DNA of 64,000 nt from Pseudoips prasinana (GCA_951640165.1 OX621256.1:4278001-4342000); one strand, 5' to 3'. Counted from the stretch's first letter, positions 40,183 through 50,728 are shown. Program-made: numbers and translations. Notes: generated from the sequence alone by a model not told the origin.

Positions 40183-40504
40183 CTAGCTGTGCCCCGCGGT
40201 TTTACCCGCGTTAATTTTGATAAATTATCACAGCTTCTCCCCCTTAGGTGATAGCGTGATAATATGTAGCCTAAATGTTGACCCTACATCTTAGTAATAT
40301 TCATGCAAAATTTGAAGTGAATCCATGCAGTATTTTTTGAGTTTAGCCCGGACATACATACAGACAACCAGGCACACAGACAAAAATTCTAAAAACTATA
40401 TTTTTGGCTTCGATATCTACTGGAGATCGCGCCCCAAGTATACCTTTAAAATAATTTTCAATGTACAGTTTTGACTTTCCTACGATTTTATTATATGTAA
40501 TAGA
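40183..40504 (-). mobile_element. Lep1-like Helitron
   Basis: CTAG 40183-40186; 5' end slightly mutated (TCTATTACATATAATAAAAT). Confidence 0.9.
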
Positions 40505-40920
40505 TATTCATTTAATTTAGTGAACAGAATTTATATAATTTTATAAATATATTTTACGTATACCAAAAATCCTGGGATTTCATGAGATTATAAAATCCAG
40601 CCGCAATCCTGACAAGAGTAAAAAGATCCTGAAATATCAGGATAAATCCTGAGATATGGTAACCCTATTTTGAAGCGATGAGTATAGTGCTGGCCATGTG
40701 GTCTGCTGTGAGTGAAATGAGTGCCTGGTATTGACCTAGCATTCCAGCGTAATTTCGTACACAAATCAAACACAAGTGGTGTCATGTGGGGCGTCATACA
40801 TTCTATTAATAAAATAATATTAATATGTGAAGCATAAACTATGTACGAAAATTGCACGGACAGAGGAGTATGAAATTTGGAACAGTTAAAGTTCATATGA
40901 AGAAGATCTAATCTTTGAAA
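40505..40920. other. Stretch without recognisable gene
   Basis: No repeat family or motif-bearing frame seen. ATATCAGGATAAATCCTGAG forms a small palindrome near 40637. Confidence 0.35.
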
Positions 40921-41010
40921 TAAAATAAAAAAGGTTTTTATTCACGTAGACTTTAAAAAAGCATTTGTAAATAGTCAGAACATGTTTGTAGTAATATAGT
41001 TAAGTATACA

Positions 41011-41046
41011 TAACTAAAAACTTTCAAATTTATAATATTAGTAGGA
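41011..41046 (-). mobile_element. Helitron 5' end fragment, TCCTACTAATATT family
   Basis: AAATTTATAATATTAGTAGG is the reverse complement of the 5' end seen at 28121. Confidence 0.55.
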
Positions 41047-41075
41047 TATATTATAGGATAGCGATGGACCCGATT

Positions 41076-41236
41076 TCATCATCGTCATATCAGCCGAAAG
41101 ATGTCCACTGCTGGGCATAGGCCTCCCCCAAGGAGGAAACTGCTGGATGCGAATGGCGCAAGACCGGCAATTGTGGAGATCTTTGGGGGAGGCCTTTGTC
41201 CAGCAGTGGACGTCTTTCGGCTGATATGATGATGAT
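41076..41236. mobile_element. RTE tail fold-back (family F, two orientations)
   Basis: A minus-strand tail (41076-41130: CATATCAGCCGAAAGATGTC) is joined directly to a plus-strand tail (41132-41236: ATTGTGGAGATCTTTGGGGG to GGCTGATATGATGATGAT). The 50-base ends can pair. Lies inside the split J copy. Confidence 0.75.
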
Positions 41237-41536
41237 ACATAATTATTGCTAGTTATATATAGATATTTAGGCACACGGATTGTTTTAACATTTTTTAAAT
41301 TTATTTCACAATAGTAATGAACTCTATCGGAAGATCATATGGGCCTTTTTATGACTCTTATCTAAATTTTTATTATCTTTTTCTATAATAATAATATTAT
41401 TTATTTGCATAAAATGCAGGTACAAAGCTGATAGGTACAATAATGCACTAAATAGATGCTTATACATTTTGTCGCTTGGCGACATGCCATGGTGAGACGG
41501 TAAGATTGTTTTTGAGAAAAATAAAATATTTTCATT

Positions 41537-41857
41537 TTTAGGGTTCAGTATCCAAAGGGTATAACGGGACACTATTACTAAGATCTTGCTGTTTGTCTGT
41601 CTGTCCGTCTGTCACCAGGCCGTATCTCATGAACCGTGATAGACAGTTGAAATTTTGACAGATGATGTATTTCTGTTGCCGCTATAACAACAAATACTAA
41701 AAAATAAAATAAAATAAATATATAAGGGGGATCCCATAAGACAAACGTGAATTTTTGCTCGTTTTTACAGATAATGGTACGGAATAACCGGCCATGTGCG
41801 AGTCGGACAAGCGCGCACGGGGCGCTTGTCCGACTCGCACATGGGCGGTTTTTTTTC
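41537..41857. repeat. Conserved TTTTAGGGTTC repeat with hairpin
   Basis: Begins TTTTTAGGGTTCAGTATCC, has GTCTGTCTGTCCGTCTGTCA and CCAGGCCGTATCTCATGAAC, and ends with a perfect 23-base hairpin (41792-41814 with 41822-41844, CCATGTGCGAGTCGGACAAG). I recall near-identical sequence from many insects; family name not certain. Confidence 0.6.
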
Positions 41858-41996
41858 ATTTTCATATGGGAAAGGAGCGCAGTAAGCTTATATTTTTGTA
41901 TACCTAATAGGCATTGGAAGTAAGTTATTTTAATAAAAACAAAACCATTACACACACTCTATATTGTAGAACAATTTAATTTTGTTTTTTTTTTAT

Positions 41997-42220
41997 GAGA
42001 CAATGTCACACACATCATCCTAGCCCCAAACTAAGCAAAGCTTGTACTATGGGTACCAGGCGACGATATACATACTTATATAGATACATAAATACTTAAA
42101 TACATAGAAAACATCCATGACTCGTGCTCATCACACAAATATTTGCACTTACCGGGATTCGAACCCAGGACCTCCAGGTGCGTAGGCAGGAGCACTACCA
42201 ACTAGGCTACGGTGACCGTC
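41997..42220 (-). mobile_element. tRNA-derived SINE, family A
   Basis: Complete, with a small deletion in the core (ATGACTCGTGCTCATCACAC lacks the GAAACAAATATT stretch). Confidence 0.88.
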
Positions 42221-42721
42221 ATTAATGTGTATAGAATGTCATTAATGTGATGTGAACATTTGTCTTTAATGTGTATAGAATGGTCGAATTTGGAACAAGT
42301 GCGATCTATAGTTCTATTAAATGTATTTCGCGGCTCTCATTCTAATTAAAACTCGATGGAACATAGTAAAACTGTTCGGCACCGGTATCACGAGTAAATT
42401 TCCATAGAGCCAATATAATGATATAGAGTAGGTACCAATATAACGTTATCATTTCTCCCACGGTTACCAAGTCTGTTGTAAGAATATTAATTAATGTTTT
42501 CCAAAGTTTTTGTTGGGTTTGCAAGTCGCGATAGTAAATATTAATGAGACTATGAGTGCAAAAGTGGGGTAACCCACTATTTTATCTACCTCTCTATTTT
42601 TAATAAGCCTTCTCTTAGACCATCGTCTTTGTTTAATGAAGATCGTAAACATCATCGCATCGACAATTTATAATAATTATATGATGGTCTAATTCTGGCT
42701 CCCAATGGAGACTAGCTATCT
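42221..42721. other. AT-rich stretch, nothing recognised
   Basis: Only a short direct repeat of TTAATGTGTATAGAATG near 42225 and 42265. Confidence 0.35.
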
Positions 42722-42852
42722 ACACGACACAAGGACACTTTCTATTCCATCACTCTCATGATCTGATGGAACGACTAGTGACACAACAGGAAAGAGGTCA
42801 GGTACAGGAACCGATGCCCTTAAGTAATCTCCGTGACACCTTAAAATACTGT
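42722..42852 (-). mobile_element. SINE family E, 3' part
   Basis: CTCATGATCTGATGGAACGA, GGAAAGAGGTCAGGTACAGG; the head is missing. Confidence 0.65.
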
Positions 42853-43419
42853 CAATTGCACGGTTTTCTGAGGATTCGCGATAAGGGGAGTTTTCTTGTA
42901 AAACATATAAAATTTCCATAATTGTTCAGTACCATCATTTATTCGTGATGTGAGAAAAACTGAGAGTATAATTACATTTAAATCTGAAGCACAGGATCAC
43001 CTAGTTCAGGCACACCTGTTATGTTTATAGAAAAGTAATATTTTTGTATTTGTAATTTTATTTTATGTTGTTTTAAAGAATTAAACAGTTTTTTTATGTA
43101 CACATTTTCTGTCTTACTCCATGGCGAAAACTGTTTTTTGCTCCAAAGATCTGTATTTTGAACCGTGGCTGACCACTTTTTTCCCCCAAAAGTGTCCGGT
43201 TCGGCACATCACGCTATTTATAGGTTAGGACATGAAATCAGCGGGCGCGGGAAGCGGCGTATTTCGATACATAAATTTCTATGGAACTAGCGTCGAAGGC
43301 AGCGGTGCGGTGAGCAGCGTACGCGCGAAAAACTTCGTGCGGTCTAGCGGTGCCCGCACGTCTCCATCGACTTAGTGTGGTGTATGTAATTTATGTCCGT
43401 CTATTATATGTTTGGTGCT

Positions 43420-43665
43420 GCTGCTGTGTGGTGACGGCGACAAATATCAGAATCAGAATATCATCACCCCATCTCATCCCGTGGGGGGCGTAGAAGTCGA
43501 CCCGAGGGAATATCTACCAGAGGACGGGAAGCAGCTTCCTTCTGAGTACTACGACCATCATACTGCGATCGCCAACCCGCCTGCCAAGCGTGGCGATTAT
43601 GGCATATCCCCTCAAGATGATTCTTGAGGGAGGCTTGTCCAGCAGTGGACTTATTTAAGCTGTAA
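43420..43665 (+). mobile_element. Short retroelement, family G (full)
   Basis: GTGTGGTGACGGCGACAAAT, CATCCCGTGGGGGGCGTAGA, AGCGTGGCGATTATGGCATA, then AGGGAGGCTTGTCCAGCAGT, ending TGTAATGATGAT. The last 45 bases parallel the RTE family F tail. Confidence 0.75.
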
Positions 43666-43735
43666 TGATGATTATATGTTTGTAAAGTACCCCGCGATAC
43701 AAGGATTAATTTCCCTAATGCTTGGGCCTTGTCTT
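43666..43735 (+). mobile_element. SINE family D tail fragment
   Basis: TATATGTTTGTAAAGTACCCC, GCGATACAAGGATTAATTTC. Confidence 0.6.
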
Positions 43736-44241
43736 TATAAAAAATGAAATAATGTTTTATTTTTAACTGGAAGAAGAAATTAGTATCACGAAGATTTCGT
43801 CGCTGTTTAGAGATCGATCGCGAACAAAGACACAAATTCCTCATGACGCATGACACAACACTACGCCACCCTAGCGCCGCACGATCTGCCCGCTGGCTTT
43901 GAGACCGAGTCTGCAATGCCGTTCCGCCACCCGCCCCGCCGCCGCTCCGGTCCCGCAAACGCTGACTTAGAGACCGAAGTCTAAAGGAATGATAAATTGC
44001 TTATTCAGTAATGACGCATATGTTCGTAACTCATCAGTCTGGAACTACCTTTATCTTCAAATTAGTGACGTACACAATGGAAGCTTTTTGCGATAACGCA
44101 ATGAATTTTATGTTTTTCTAATTAGTACTTACAAAAACAATATACAAAAATGGTGGAAGATGGCTTTTTAGTACGGTAATGATTATGGTGGAAATCATTT
44201 GTTTTCAATTGTGGATAGATAGATTTAGGGCAAGAATTTGA

Positions 44242-44487
44242 ATGATTATTGAGCCATTTTCGATGAGTATACTTACTGTGATACTCAGTTTATTGCTGTG
44301 CGGAGTGGATACAGTCTCCACACTGCACACTAAGAGACGGAATGTAATTTTACCCGCGCAATTTTCGGTGTGGGTGTCTGCGATAACCTGTCTTTCTCTA
44401 CCTGTGCTACCTGTTGTTCCGTTTTACGGGAAAATAAAGATCCTTAACTTACGTTCACTATTTGACTTGACTGCCTCGTTCGTCTAG
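44242..44487 (+). CDS. Possible first exon of a small secreted protein
   Basis: Open frame with a signal-peptide-like start: from the second Met (44263) SILTVILSLLLCGVDTVSTL is hydrophobic, followed by HTKRRNVILPAQFSVW and a hydrophobic stretch ending VLPVVPFYGK. A signal peptide followed by a dibasic site and (V/I)xxPxxS resembles the start of insect DM4/12-type secreted proteins. That is a loose visual likeness only. The frame closes inside a SINE (stop 44485) and no clear splice donor was found, so it may be a dead exon or chance. This is the window's only non-repeat coding candidate. Confidence 0.25.
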   Translation: MIIEPFSMSILTVILSLLLCGVDTVSTLHTKRRNVILPAQFSVWVSAITCLSLPVLPVVPFYGKIKILNLRSLFDLTASFV

Positions 44488-44737
44488 CGGTAGTGTTTTA
44501 AATCCCGGGATGTCCAAAAGTGATTTAGGCACTATTGTGTAAAAAGAAAAATTTCTCAGTATCAGCCCGAAATCTGGGAATTGGCGGCATTATAGCCCCA
44601 TGCCTCGGAGAGCATGTAATGCTGTAAGTCCTGTACCTGACCTCTTTACGGTTGTGTCACTAGACTATGAAATAGAGGCTGTTTCTATGTTTGCACACAT
44701 ACTTGTGCACTATAATATGTCCCGCGCAGATGGCTAA
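44471..44737 (+). mobile_element. tRNA-headed SINE, family E
   Basis: GCCTCGTTCGTCTAGCGGTA (A box); B-box region shortened (AAATCCCGGGATGTCC); body complete to CACTATAATATGTCCCGCGC. Confidence 0.82.
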
Positions 44738-45369
44738 TCTCTATTAAGACTGGCCGCTGTGGCCGAAATTCGGGTAGGAGGACTATATTATTATATTACA
44801 CTTTGTATGCTATACTAATGTCTTTTACAAATAAAAACGCTGGGATTTTGTAATTTACCAACAAGTTTAACAGAATACTGTTAGAATAAACAAGTTAATG
44901 AATCTAATTAAACAAGTTAATTACGTGGACAAACAATATCAGTGCTAATATTGGGAATCGCGTAATGTGTTTACAATAAATGCTTAGTAAATAGAATATA
45001 CAGTAAGAGGATGTGGAACGCCACATCCTACAATTCTGTATTTTACGGTATTTTAACGATATTTATAGCATATAAATATTGTCCCATTGTTAAAGCAAGC
45101 AATTTGGAGGTCTCAGGCATTTTATTACTACAAAATATAGCATAATCATATTTAGAGATCGATTGATAAAATAATAAAAACGCGTTAAGGATATTCGTAA
45201 ATAATCACTAAACAAAATAAGAAATATGAATTCATATGTAGCATCTAAGGCGTATATCTACTTAACACGCATGTGTAATGACAGTACATGAAAGATTCCT
45301 TTTCTTACACTTTTCCAAATCTGAATATAAATTTATTTTTAGAAATAAATAAATAATAATAAATCATCA
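44738..45369. other. AT-rich stretch, nothing certain
   Basis: A piece at 44755-44790 (GGCCGCTGTGGCCGAAATTC) recalls the SINE E-associated sequence at 49.45 kb. GAGGATGTGG / CCACATCCTA forms a small hairpin at 45007-45030. Confidence 0.35.
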
Positions 45370-45505
45370 TCATAAATCTTGGGATAACTTTCACGCTGCC
45401 ATCTGATCCCAAACTCAGCAAAGCCTATGGAAACCAGACAACTGATAAACCTAAATACATACATATTATAGCCAAATTACACCCAGATACAGAACAAAAA
45501 ATCCG
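45370..45505 (-). mobile_element. SINE family C (tail and core)
   Basis: GCCATCTGATCCCAAACTCA, GGAAACCAGACAACTGATAA, CACCCAGATACAGAACAAAA. Confidence 0.7.
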
Positions 45506-46069
45506 TCGTTTCAATTATATATTTTGAATGGGACTAGTGGGAGGGAGGACTCTTACCCACCACTGCAACTCCTTTAAGCAAGGATCAACAGTAGCACACA
45601 ATAAAATAACACTGCGCGTCGAAGCTCAGGCATGTCCCAAGGAATCGCTTTAGCTGTCTTTGATCCCACATCGAATTTAACCAAACAGAAACAAGTAGGA
45701 GTTAGAAAAGAAAGTAGTTCCTATTCCCTCCAGAGCAAGGCGGGAGACAGAATTATATGACAAAACACATAAAATCACATCTAGGGATAAGGTCAGGTGT
45801 AGATAGATAACTTTGCGTACGATAGTAGTGCAGTAACGAGATAACTGCCTAACTAAATCGGTGCTGTACCAATCGACATTAGTATTCTAGAGATTTCTTA
45901 CAATGGGTATGTAGCTGGTTTTATTAAAGGTGATTAGAATAATTAAGCAGACCAATAACAATAGATTACGATACAGTAGGCCGATAACGGTGCGTTTTAT
46001 TCTAAGAAATAATGAATTTATGAATGTACAAAGAAACACATTCCTTTCTTTTATATAATTCTTTACTAT
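45506..46069. other. Stretch without recognisable gene
   Basis: A moderately GC-balanced block at 45520-45790 (CCCACCACTGCAACTCC) has no long frame or known motif. Confidence 0.35.
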
Positions 46070-46140
46070 GACAAATGGAAATCCGTTGTCTCTGCCTACC
46101 CCTCTGGGAAACAGGCGTGAGTCTATGTATGTATGTATGT
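46070..46140 (+). mobile_element. Retrotransposon 3' end, family I
   Basis: GACAAATGGAAATCCGTTGTC to CAGGCGTGAGTC, then (TATG)n. Confidence 0.6.
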
Positions 46141-46283
46141 AATTCTTTACTTGAATAAACGATTACCGTAACATTTAAATTTTTTACTAAAACTTAAACT
46201 GTCAGCATTTTTTCTTGGGGAAATCCATCTTGGATACCCATTGCCTTAGGGTATTCTTACCGCCTTACCTCTATATGGCCTTT

Positions 46284-46484
46284 GATGATGATGATGTGGT
46301 CCCGGCCGATTTCGGCCACGGCGACCTCTTCTTGTCCTACTGTAGCCGACGTTCGGGTGCTCGCATGTGACTTATGTAGCCAATTTTATTTGTAAAAATC
46401 CTCGCACATTGCGGGCATGTGAGTAAAATACCAAAGTTGTGCCTGTCTCGAACATAATTGGAGCAGGCAAGAATACAGATCACA
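46284..46484 (-). pseudogene. Reverse-transcriptase C-terminus with C2H2 motif
   Basis: The minus strand reads FGILLTCPQCARIFTNKIGY then ISHMRAPERRLQ: a CX2C...H zinc-finger-like end of the kind that closes some non-LTR ORFs. It ends in a (CATCAT)n-like tail. The second His is lost and the frame is short. Confidence 0.5.
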
Positions 46485-46562
46485 TTAACGTTAAAAATCA
46501 ATTTCTGCAAATATACGGGATGTATCCTTTGCGAAATTTCATATTCAATTAAATTAAGTCAA

Positions 46563-46789
46563 CATCATCATATCAGCCGAAAGACGTCCACTGCTGGCCA
46601 AAGGAGTACCCCAAAGATGTCCACAATTGCCGGTCCCCAAAGACCACAAATGCCTATCCTCTATCCGCATCTAGCGACTTCCAGCGACCCTCACAAGTTC
46701 ATCAGTCCATCTTGTAGAGGGGCCACCCGCGCTGCGTCTTCCGACTCGTGGTCGCCACTCGAGAACCTTTCTGCCCCAGCGGCCGCCAT
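46563..46789 (-). pseudogene. RTE-like retrotransposon 3' end (family F)
   Basis: CATCATATCAGCCGAAAGAC through TGCGTCTTCCGACTCGTGGT to GCCCCAGCGGCCGCC; contains the complement of the GRPP...RW and WxSFG codons. Confidence 0.75.
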
Positions 46790-46894
46790 AAATTAAATAT
46801 ACTAAAATAATATTTTTGGGTTCATAGTACGCTCCATAGTTTAGTAGCCTTTATACAATAATATAGGTAGTTAAGCGGTAAGTTATAGTGGCGG

Positions 46895-47160
46895 CAACGT
46901 CCAGCGACAGATTAAAAATGGATGACGCACGGCACCCATTGCATAACCACAGTATTGTGTCACAAACGCTAATCTGTGGAACACCCTCGCAAATGACGTG
47001 TTTCCATACTCATATAACATGGGTTTATTCAAGGCTAGAGTGAACATGCATCTTATGGGTACCGGCGGTCCAACTTCGACTACATCTTGACTTACCGTCA
47101 AGTGAGATCGTAGTCAGACGTAAACCCATTTTGCATAAAAAGGGCTTTAAAATCGACACA
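46895..47160 (+). pseudogene. Non-LTR retrotransposon ORF C-terminus
   Basis: Plus strand reads LWNTLANDVFPYSYNMGLFK, then ARVNMHLMGTGGPTSTTS and a stop. The LWNxLxxxVFP...FKxRVNxHL pattern is a familiar reverse-transcriptase tail of CR1/Jockey-type elements. No catalytic core present. Confidence 0.65.
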
Positions 47161-47339
47161 GCTTTGTGTAGTGCGTCCTTCCACTGAGCGGAAAACTCCG
47201 ACAAGCTAGATATCAACTGTGGTGTTAGTTTATCAAACTGCCTACACCAGTTGTTCCACCATCAGAAAGTCTCGCCGCTGAATGGAAACGGTGGTAGTCG
47301 TTGAATAGGCTTCGAAACAAGGTTGGTTGTAGCAGGGTA

Positions 47340-47552
47340 GACTTGTTCAGGGATACATTAATGATCGCAGGCTAGAACGCAAATGTGGCGCAGACCCACA
47401 AACGGTGGAACACCTATTGTCATTGCACGCGTACCCTAACAAGTGCACGCTTAAAGATCTGATGGAGGCTCCTGATAATGCGATTCTCACAGCCAAGTTC
47501 AGGACAGAAACAATTAAGATTACCATAGACTGGCTAAGAAGAAGAACGTGAT
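47340..47552 (+). pseudogene. Reverse-transcriptase C-terminal Cys/His fragment
   Basis: Open frame GYINDRRLERKCGADPQTVE, then HLLSLHAYPNKCTLKDLME, to WLRRRT and TGA. Keeps the CxxDxxTxxHLLxxC-type signature, with one Cys replaced, of RNase-H-linked ORF2 ends. Confidence 0.65.
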
Positions 47553-47744
47553 GTGTGGTGACGGCATAGAATATCATCTTCCCATCTCATCCCGTGGGGG
47601 GCGTAGAAGGAGGAAATACCTACCAGAGCATTTTTCTGTAAACTGTGACCACCAACCCGTCTGCCAAGCGTGGCGATTATGGGATAACCTTCCATTCTTT
47701 TGGGAGGCTTTTGTCCAGCTGTGGACGTACTTTGGCTGACAGCT
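47549..47744 (+). mobile_element. Short retroelement, family G
   Basis: GATGTGTGGTGACGGCATAG to TTTTGTCCAGCTGTGGACGT and ACTTTGGCTGAC. Confidence 0.75.
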
Positions 47745-47849
47745 ACTTAATGTATATGTTATATTACTTATAATTTATTATTTAATTATCCATCACCTGC
47801 ATAGTAAGCATTATTAATGATAATTATTAAATGCGTTGAAGAAGTATCC

Positions 47850-48020
47850 ACTTAGGACAGTGTATTATGCAACCGGAAGAGATACAAACACTCCTGCACA
47901 ATCAATCTGGGAGTTTTTGGATGCTGTGGAGCTCTGCTACAATAGATCAGTAATGGTCGAGGTAGCAAGATGCCATCAAGGCATCAAGCCCCAAACAATT
48001 AATAATAATAAGCATTATTA
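47850..48020 (+). pseudogene. Possible retrotransposon ORF end
   Basis: Open frame VYYATGRDTNTPAQSIWEFL, then DAVELCYNRSVMVEVARC, before (AAT)n. Codon use is not AT-driven, and the short tail after the stop suggests a 3'-end fragment; family unknown. Confidence 0.35.
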
Positions 48021-48559
48021 ATAAGTAAATTTTACAGCTTTTCAATTTAGACGTTTTTACTATTTGAATGATGACACATACTTAACCACGACATTAAATC
48101 GCAAAAAGTATTTGCGTACTTACCACTTACATAAAAACATGAATCACTTATACATGATTCTATAAAAAGTAACATAATAACTATTGGAAAGCAAAAAATT
48201 CAAGCAAAAACCAAATAATAAGTAGTCAGAATCAGAATTGTTGGAATCCGTCCGACACGGCCCGTCACAGTTAAAGGCAATCGATGACGGACCAGCAAAA
48301 TAAATTGAATACAATTAAGTGTTGTTTTCGAACTTGGATTTTGGTATTAAGGCGAAGTACAACAATAAGAAAAATTCTTATTGTTGTATAACTTAGTAAA
48401 TGATGTTCATTAATTTGGTTGTCAGGTTTAACTACTATTACAAAGAGGAAAAAAAATATTTTTGACGTGTTTGTTTGCTTGTAGAAAATAAACTCAAAAC
48501 TACATAAATATTAAGAGACGTAAGGCATAGCGTGCATTCGCTCAAAGAGCAGCCCGACT
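48021..48559. other. AT-rich stretch, nothing recognised
   Basis: AGTACAACAATAAGAAAAAT / ATTCTTATTGTTGTATA forms a hairpin at 48355-48395. Confidence 0.35.
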
Positions 48560-48624
48560 GGGGAAGTACTATAGGCTATAATTTATAAATTTTAACGCGG
48601 GTAAAACCGCGGGGCCCCAACTAG
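48560..48624 (+). mobile_element. Helitron 3' end fragment
   Basis: TATAATTTATAAATTTTAAC, hairpin GCGGGTAAAACCGC, GGGGCCCCAACTAG with CTAG at 48621-48624. Confidence 0.7.
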
Positions 48625-48834
48625 ATTTTACATATTTTAGTATCGTTTATATTTCTCCATATACCTACTAAACTTCCAAGTATAAATAACAAGTACAGTT
48701 AATGTTTTACATAGTTAAGTTCCAATTATAAACATCAAGTAAAGTAAATTTTTACATACTGAAGTTCCAAGTGTAAACAACAAGTACCTATTCAAGATTT
48801 TTCGTTAATCCATTTTGATAATGCTCTTTCTTTC

Positions 48835-48918
48835 TCAGTTGAAACGGAATCGGTTGAATAAGTCAAACCATCATCAGATGAACCAGTTCTTCGTTTGCCT
48901 TGCTATCTCAAAAAAAAA
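48835..48918 (+). mobile_element. Poly(A)-ended retrotransposon tail (weak)
   Basis: CATCATCAGATGAACCAGTTC and GTTTGCCTTGCTATCTC then A9; relative of 22838-22972. Confidence 0.4.
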
Positions 48919-49197
48919 AGATATCACAATCTGTCACAGTTCACGGAGGTACATCGATGACAGATCCGTCACGGACACGATGAAGTTGTTACACTTAATA
49001 CGATGAGTTGGTTTAACTTTTGAACCGGATTTTCAGAGTTCAGTAGTCGTGGGACATTTTAAAACTTAATTGTTCATTCCTAAACGAACCTAAGTTGTTA
49101 ATCAGTTCATTCAATCAGTCACTCTTATATATTAGCGCAGTTCACACGTGTTTTTGTAAGTTCGCAAGTAAAATACAGTCCATTAAACCAATGTGTA

Positions 49198-49413
49198 ATC
49201 TGGGGACAATGTCACAAAGCTTGTACTATGGGTACCAGGCGACGATATGCATACTTATTACACATAGATAAATACTTAAATACATAGAAAACATCCATGA
49301 CTCAGAAACAAATGTTCGTGCTCATCACACAAATATTTGCACTTACCGGGATTCCAATCCAGGACCACCAGCTTCGTAGGCAGAAGCACTACCAACTAGG
49401 CTACGGTGACCGT
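49198..49413 (-). mobile_element. tRNA-derived SINE, family A
   Basis: Complete except a short deletion in the tail (CACAAAGCTTGTACTATGGG). Confidence 0.88.
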
Positions 49414-49457
49414 GCATTTTTATTTTAAGATAAATAGTACCAGGCTGCACATTAATT

Positions 49458-49562
49458 AATGTCCTCCCGGTCGAATTTCAGCAACGGCGGCCAGTCGCAA
49501 TGGAGATGCGCCAACTGTGCACGACATATTATAGTGCACAAGTGTGTGCGCAAACATAGGGG
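49458..49562 (-). mobile_element. SINE family E, 3' part
   Basis: CAACGGCGGCCAGTCGCAAT, GTGCACGACATATTATAGTG, TGTGTGCGCAAACATAGG. Confidence 0.55.
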
Positions 49563-49577
49563 CATTACAAAAGAAAA

Positions 49578-49655
49578 ATAGTATACCAGTTATGTTTATG
49601 TTTCCATAGTACAAGCTTTGCTTAGTTTGGGATCAGATGGCCGTGTGTGAATAAC
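49578..49655 (+). mobile_element. SINE family C tail
   Basis: TTTCCATAGTACAAGCTTTG, GGATCAGATGGCCGTGTGTG. Confidence 0.7.
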
Positions 49656-49675
49656 ACGTAATTGTAATTAATATG

Positions 49676-49722
49676 ATTCTTGGGGAGGCTTGTCGTGGAC
49701 TTCGTTCAGCTGTAATGGTGGT
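49676..49722 (+). mobile_element. Family G tail fragment
   Basis: TTCTTGGGGAGGCTTGTCG, CTTCGTTCAGCTGTAATGG. Confidence 0.5.
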
Positions 49723-49965
49723 ATAAAATGGGGGACTTTGTTTGCAAAACCGTCTCGCACTTGGCTCAGTATAGGTGACTCCTTTAATCTGCTGACATTT
49801 GTGTGAATGTAATCCGTTTATGAAACTTAATATTGCAATATTATTATCAAGTAGTTATTAAGTTCTTTTTGTATTGCCTTGTAAGAGATTAACTTTCAAG
49901 CTGGATTTTATTTTAAGATTAATTCAGTTATCAATTGGACTGTATACCGATTTGTTTTGTTTGTA

Positions 49966-50168
49966 GTTTTTTTTAATGACAACCCCAGCGCTAACGTATC
50001 TAATCCCTGTGTCGCGGGGTACTTTACAAATATATGATAGACGGACACAATTAAAATCCAGACTCAGAACAACTATTTATGGGTCACACAAATAGTTATC
50101 CATCGCGGGACTCGAACCCGCGACACGAAGCGGCGAGGCCTTTTTAGCCACTGTGCCACACGTGCAGT
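49966..50168 (-). mobile_element. tRNA-derived SINE, family D
   Basis: Minus strand: GTGGCACAGTGGCTAAAAAG, GCGGGTTCGAGTCCCGC, core AACTATTTGTGTGACCCAT, tail GTGTCCGTCTATCATATATT. Confidence 0.88.
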
Positions 50169-50513
50169 CAAATCGTGTTTTGGCATGTTTGTTACGTGCC
50201 GTTACGTCTGACCCTTGCTTTTGATAATAGTTTCTTTTTTGATGGAGGAAGATTTCGGAATTCAACTCATAGGTTTTTTAAATTGAGTGTTATGAGGTTT
50301 CTAAATACCTAGTTTGTCAGTTAATCGATTTTAATGCTCGAAATCTCGAATACAAGAGAGTTATTAAATTTGAAACCAATGTGTTCAACCGCTGATAAAG
50401 AGTTACTGTGATCAAATCGGGTGTTTAATTTTTTCAATTTTTTTCATTCAATTCAATCAAAATGTTTTATATTATTTTCTCAATATCAGCCCGAAGTCTG
50501 GGAATTGGGTACT

Positions 50514-50695
50514 ATCTGGGTACTATGGAAACCAGAAATCCTTTTGTAAATACATACTTATATAGATAAATTACACCCAGACTCAGGACAAACAGACATG
50601 TTCATCCACACAAATATCTGTCCTGGGTGGGAATCGAACCCACGACCACCGGCGTGAAAAGCAAGCATTTGCCAACCACGCCAACAGGCCCGTCA
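50514..50695 (-). mobile_element. tRNA-derived SINE, family C
   Basis: Head GGCGTGGTTGGCAAATGCTT, B box GGGTTCGATTCCC, core intact, tail cut at GGTTTCCATAGTACC. Confidence 0.88.
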
Positions 50696-50728
50696 TGATG
50701 GAATAGAAATGAATAATAATAATAATAA

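Larger units (their letters stand above)
40921..41315 (-). mobile_element. Retrotransposon 3' tail, family J (split)
   Basis: J sequence at 40921-41019 and 41229-41315 is split by a foreign segment. ATACATAA occurs on both sides (TATACATAAC and GATACATAAT), consistent with a short target duplication. Confidence 0.7.

Noticed and set aside
41578..41955. 125-codon minus-strand frame
   Set aside because: Runs across the conserved hairpin repeat; the palindrome gives the odd residues.
43464..43958. 164-codon minus-strand frame
   Set aside because: Spans antisense of a family G element, a SINE D tail and unique DNA; composition-driven, no domain.
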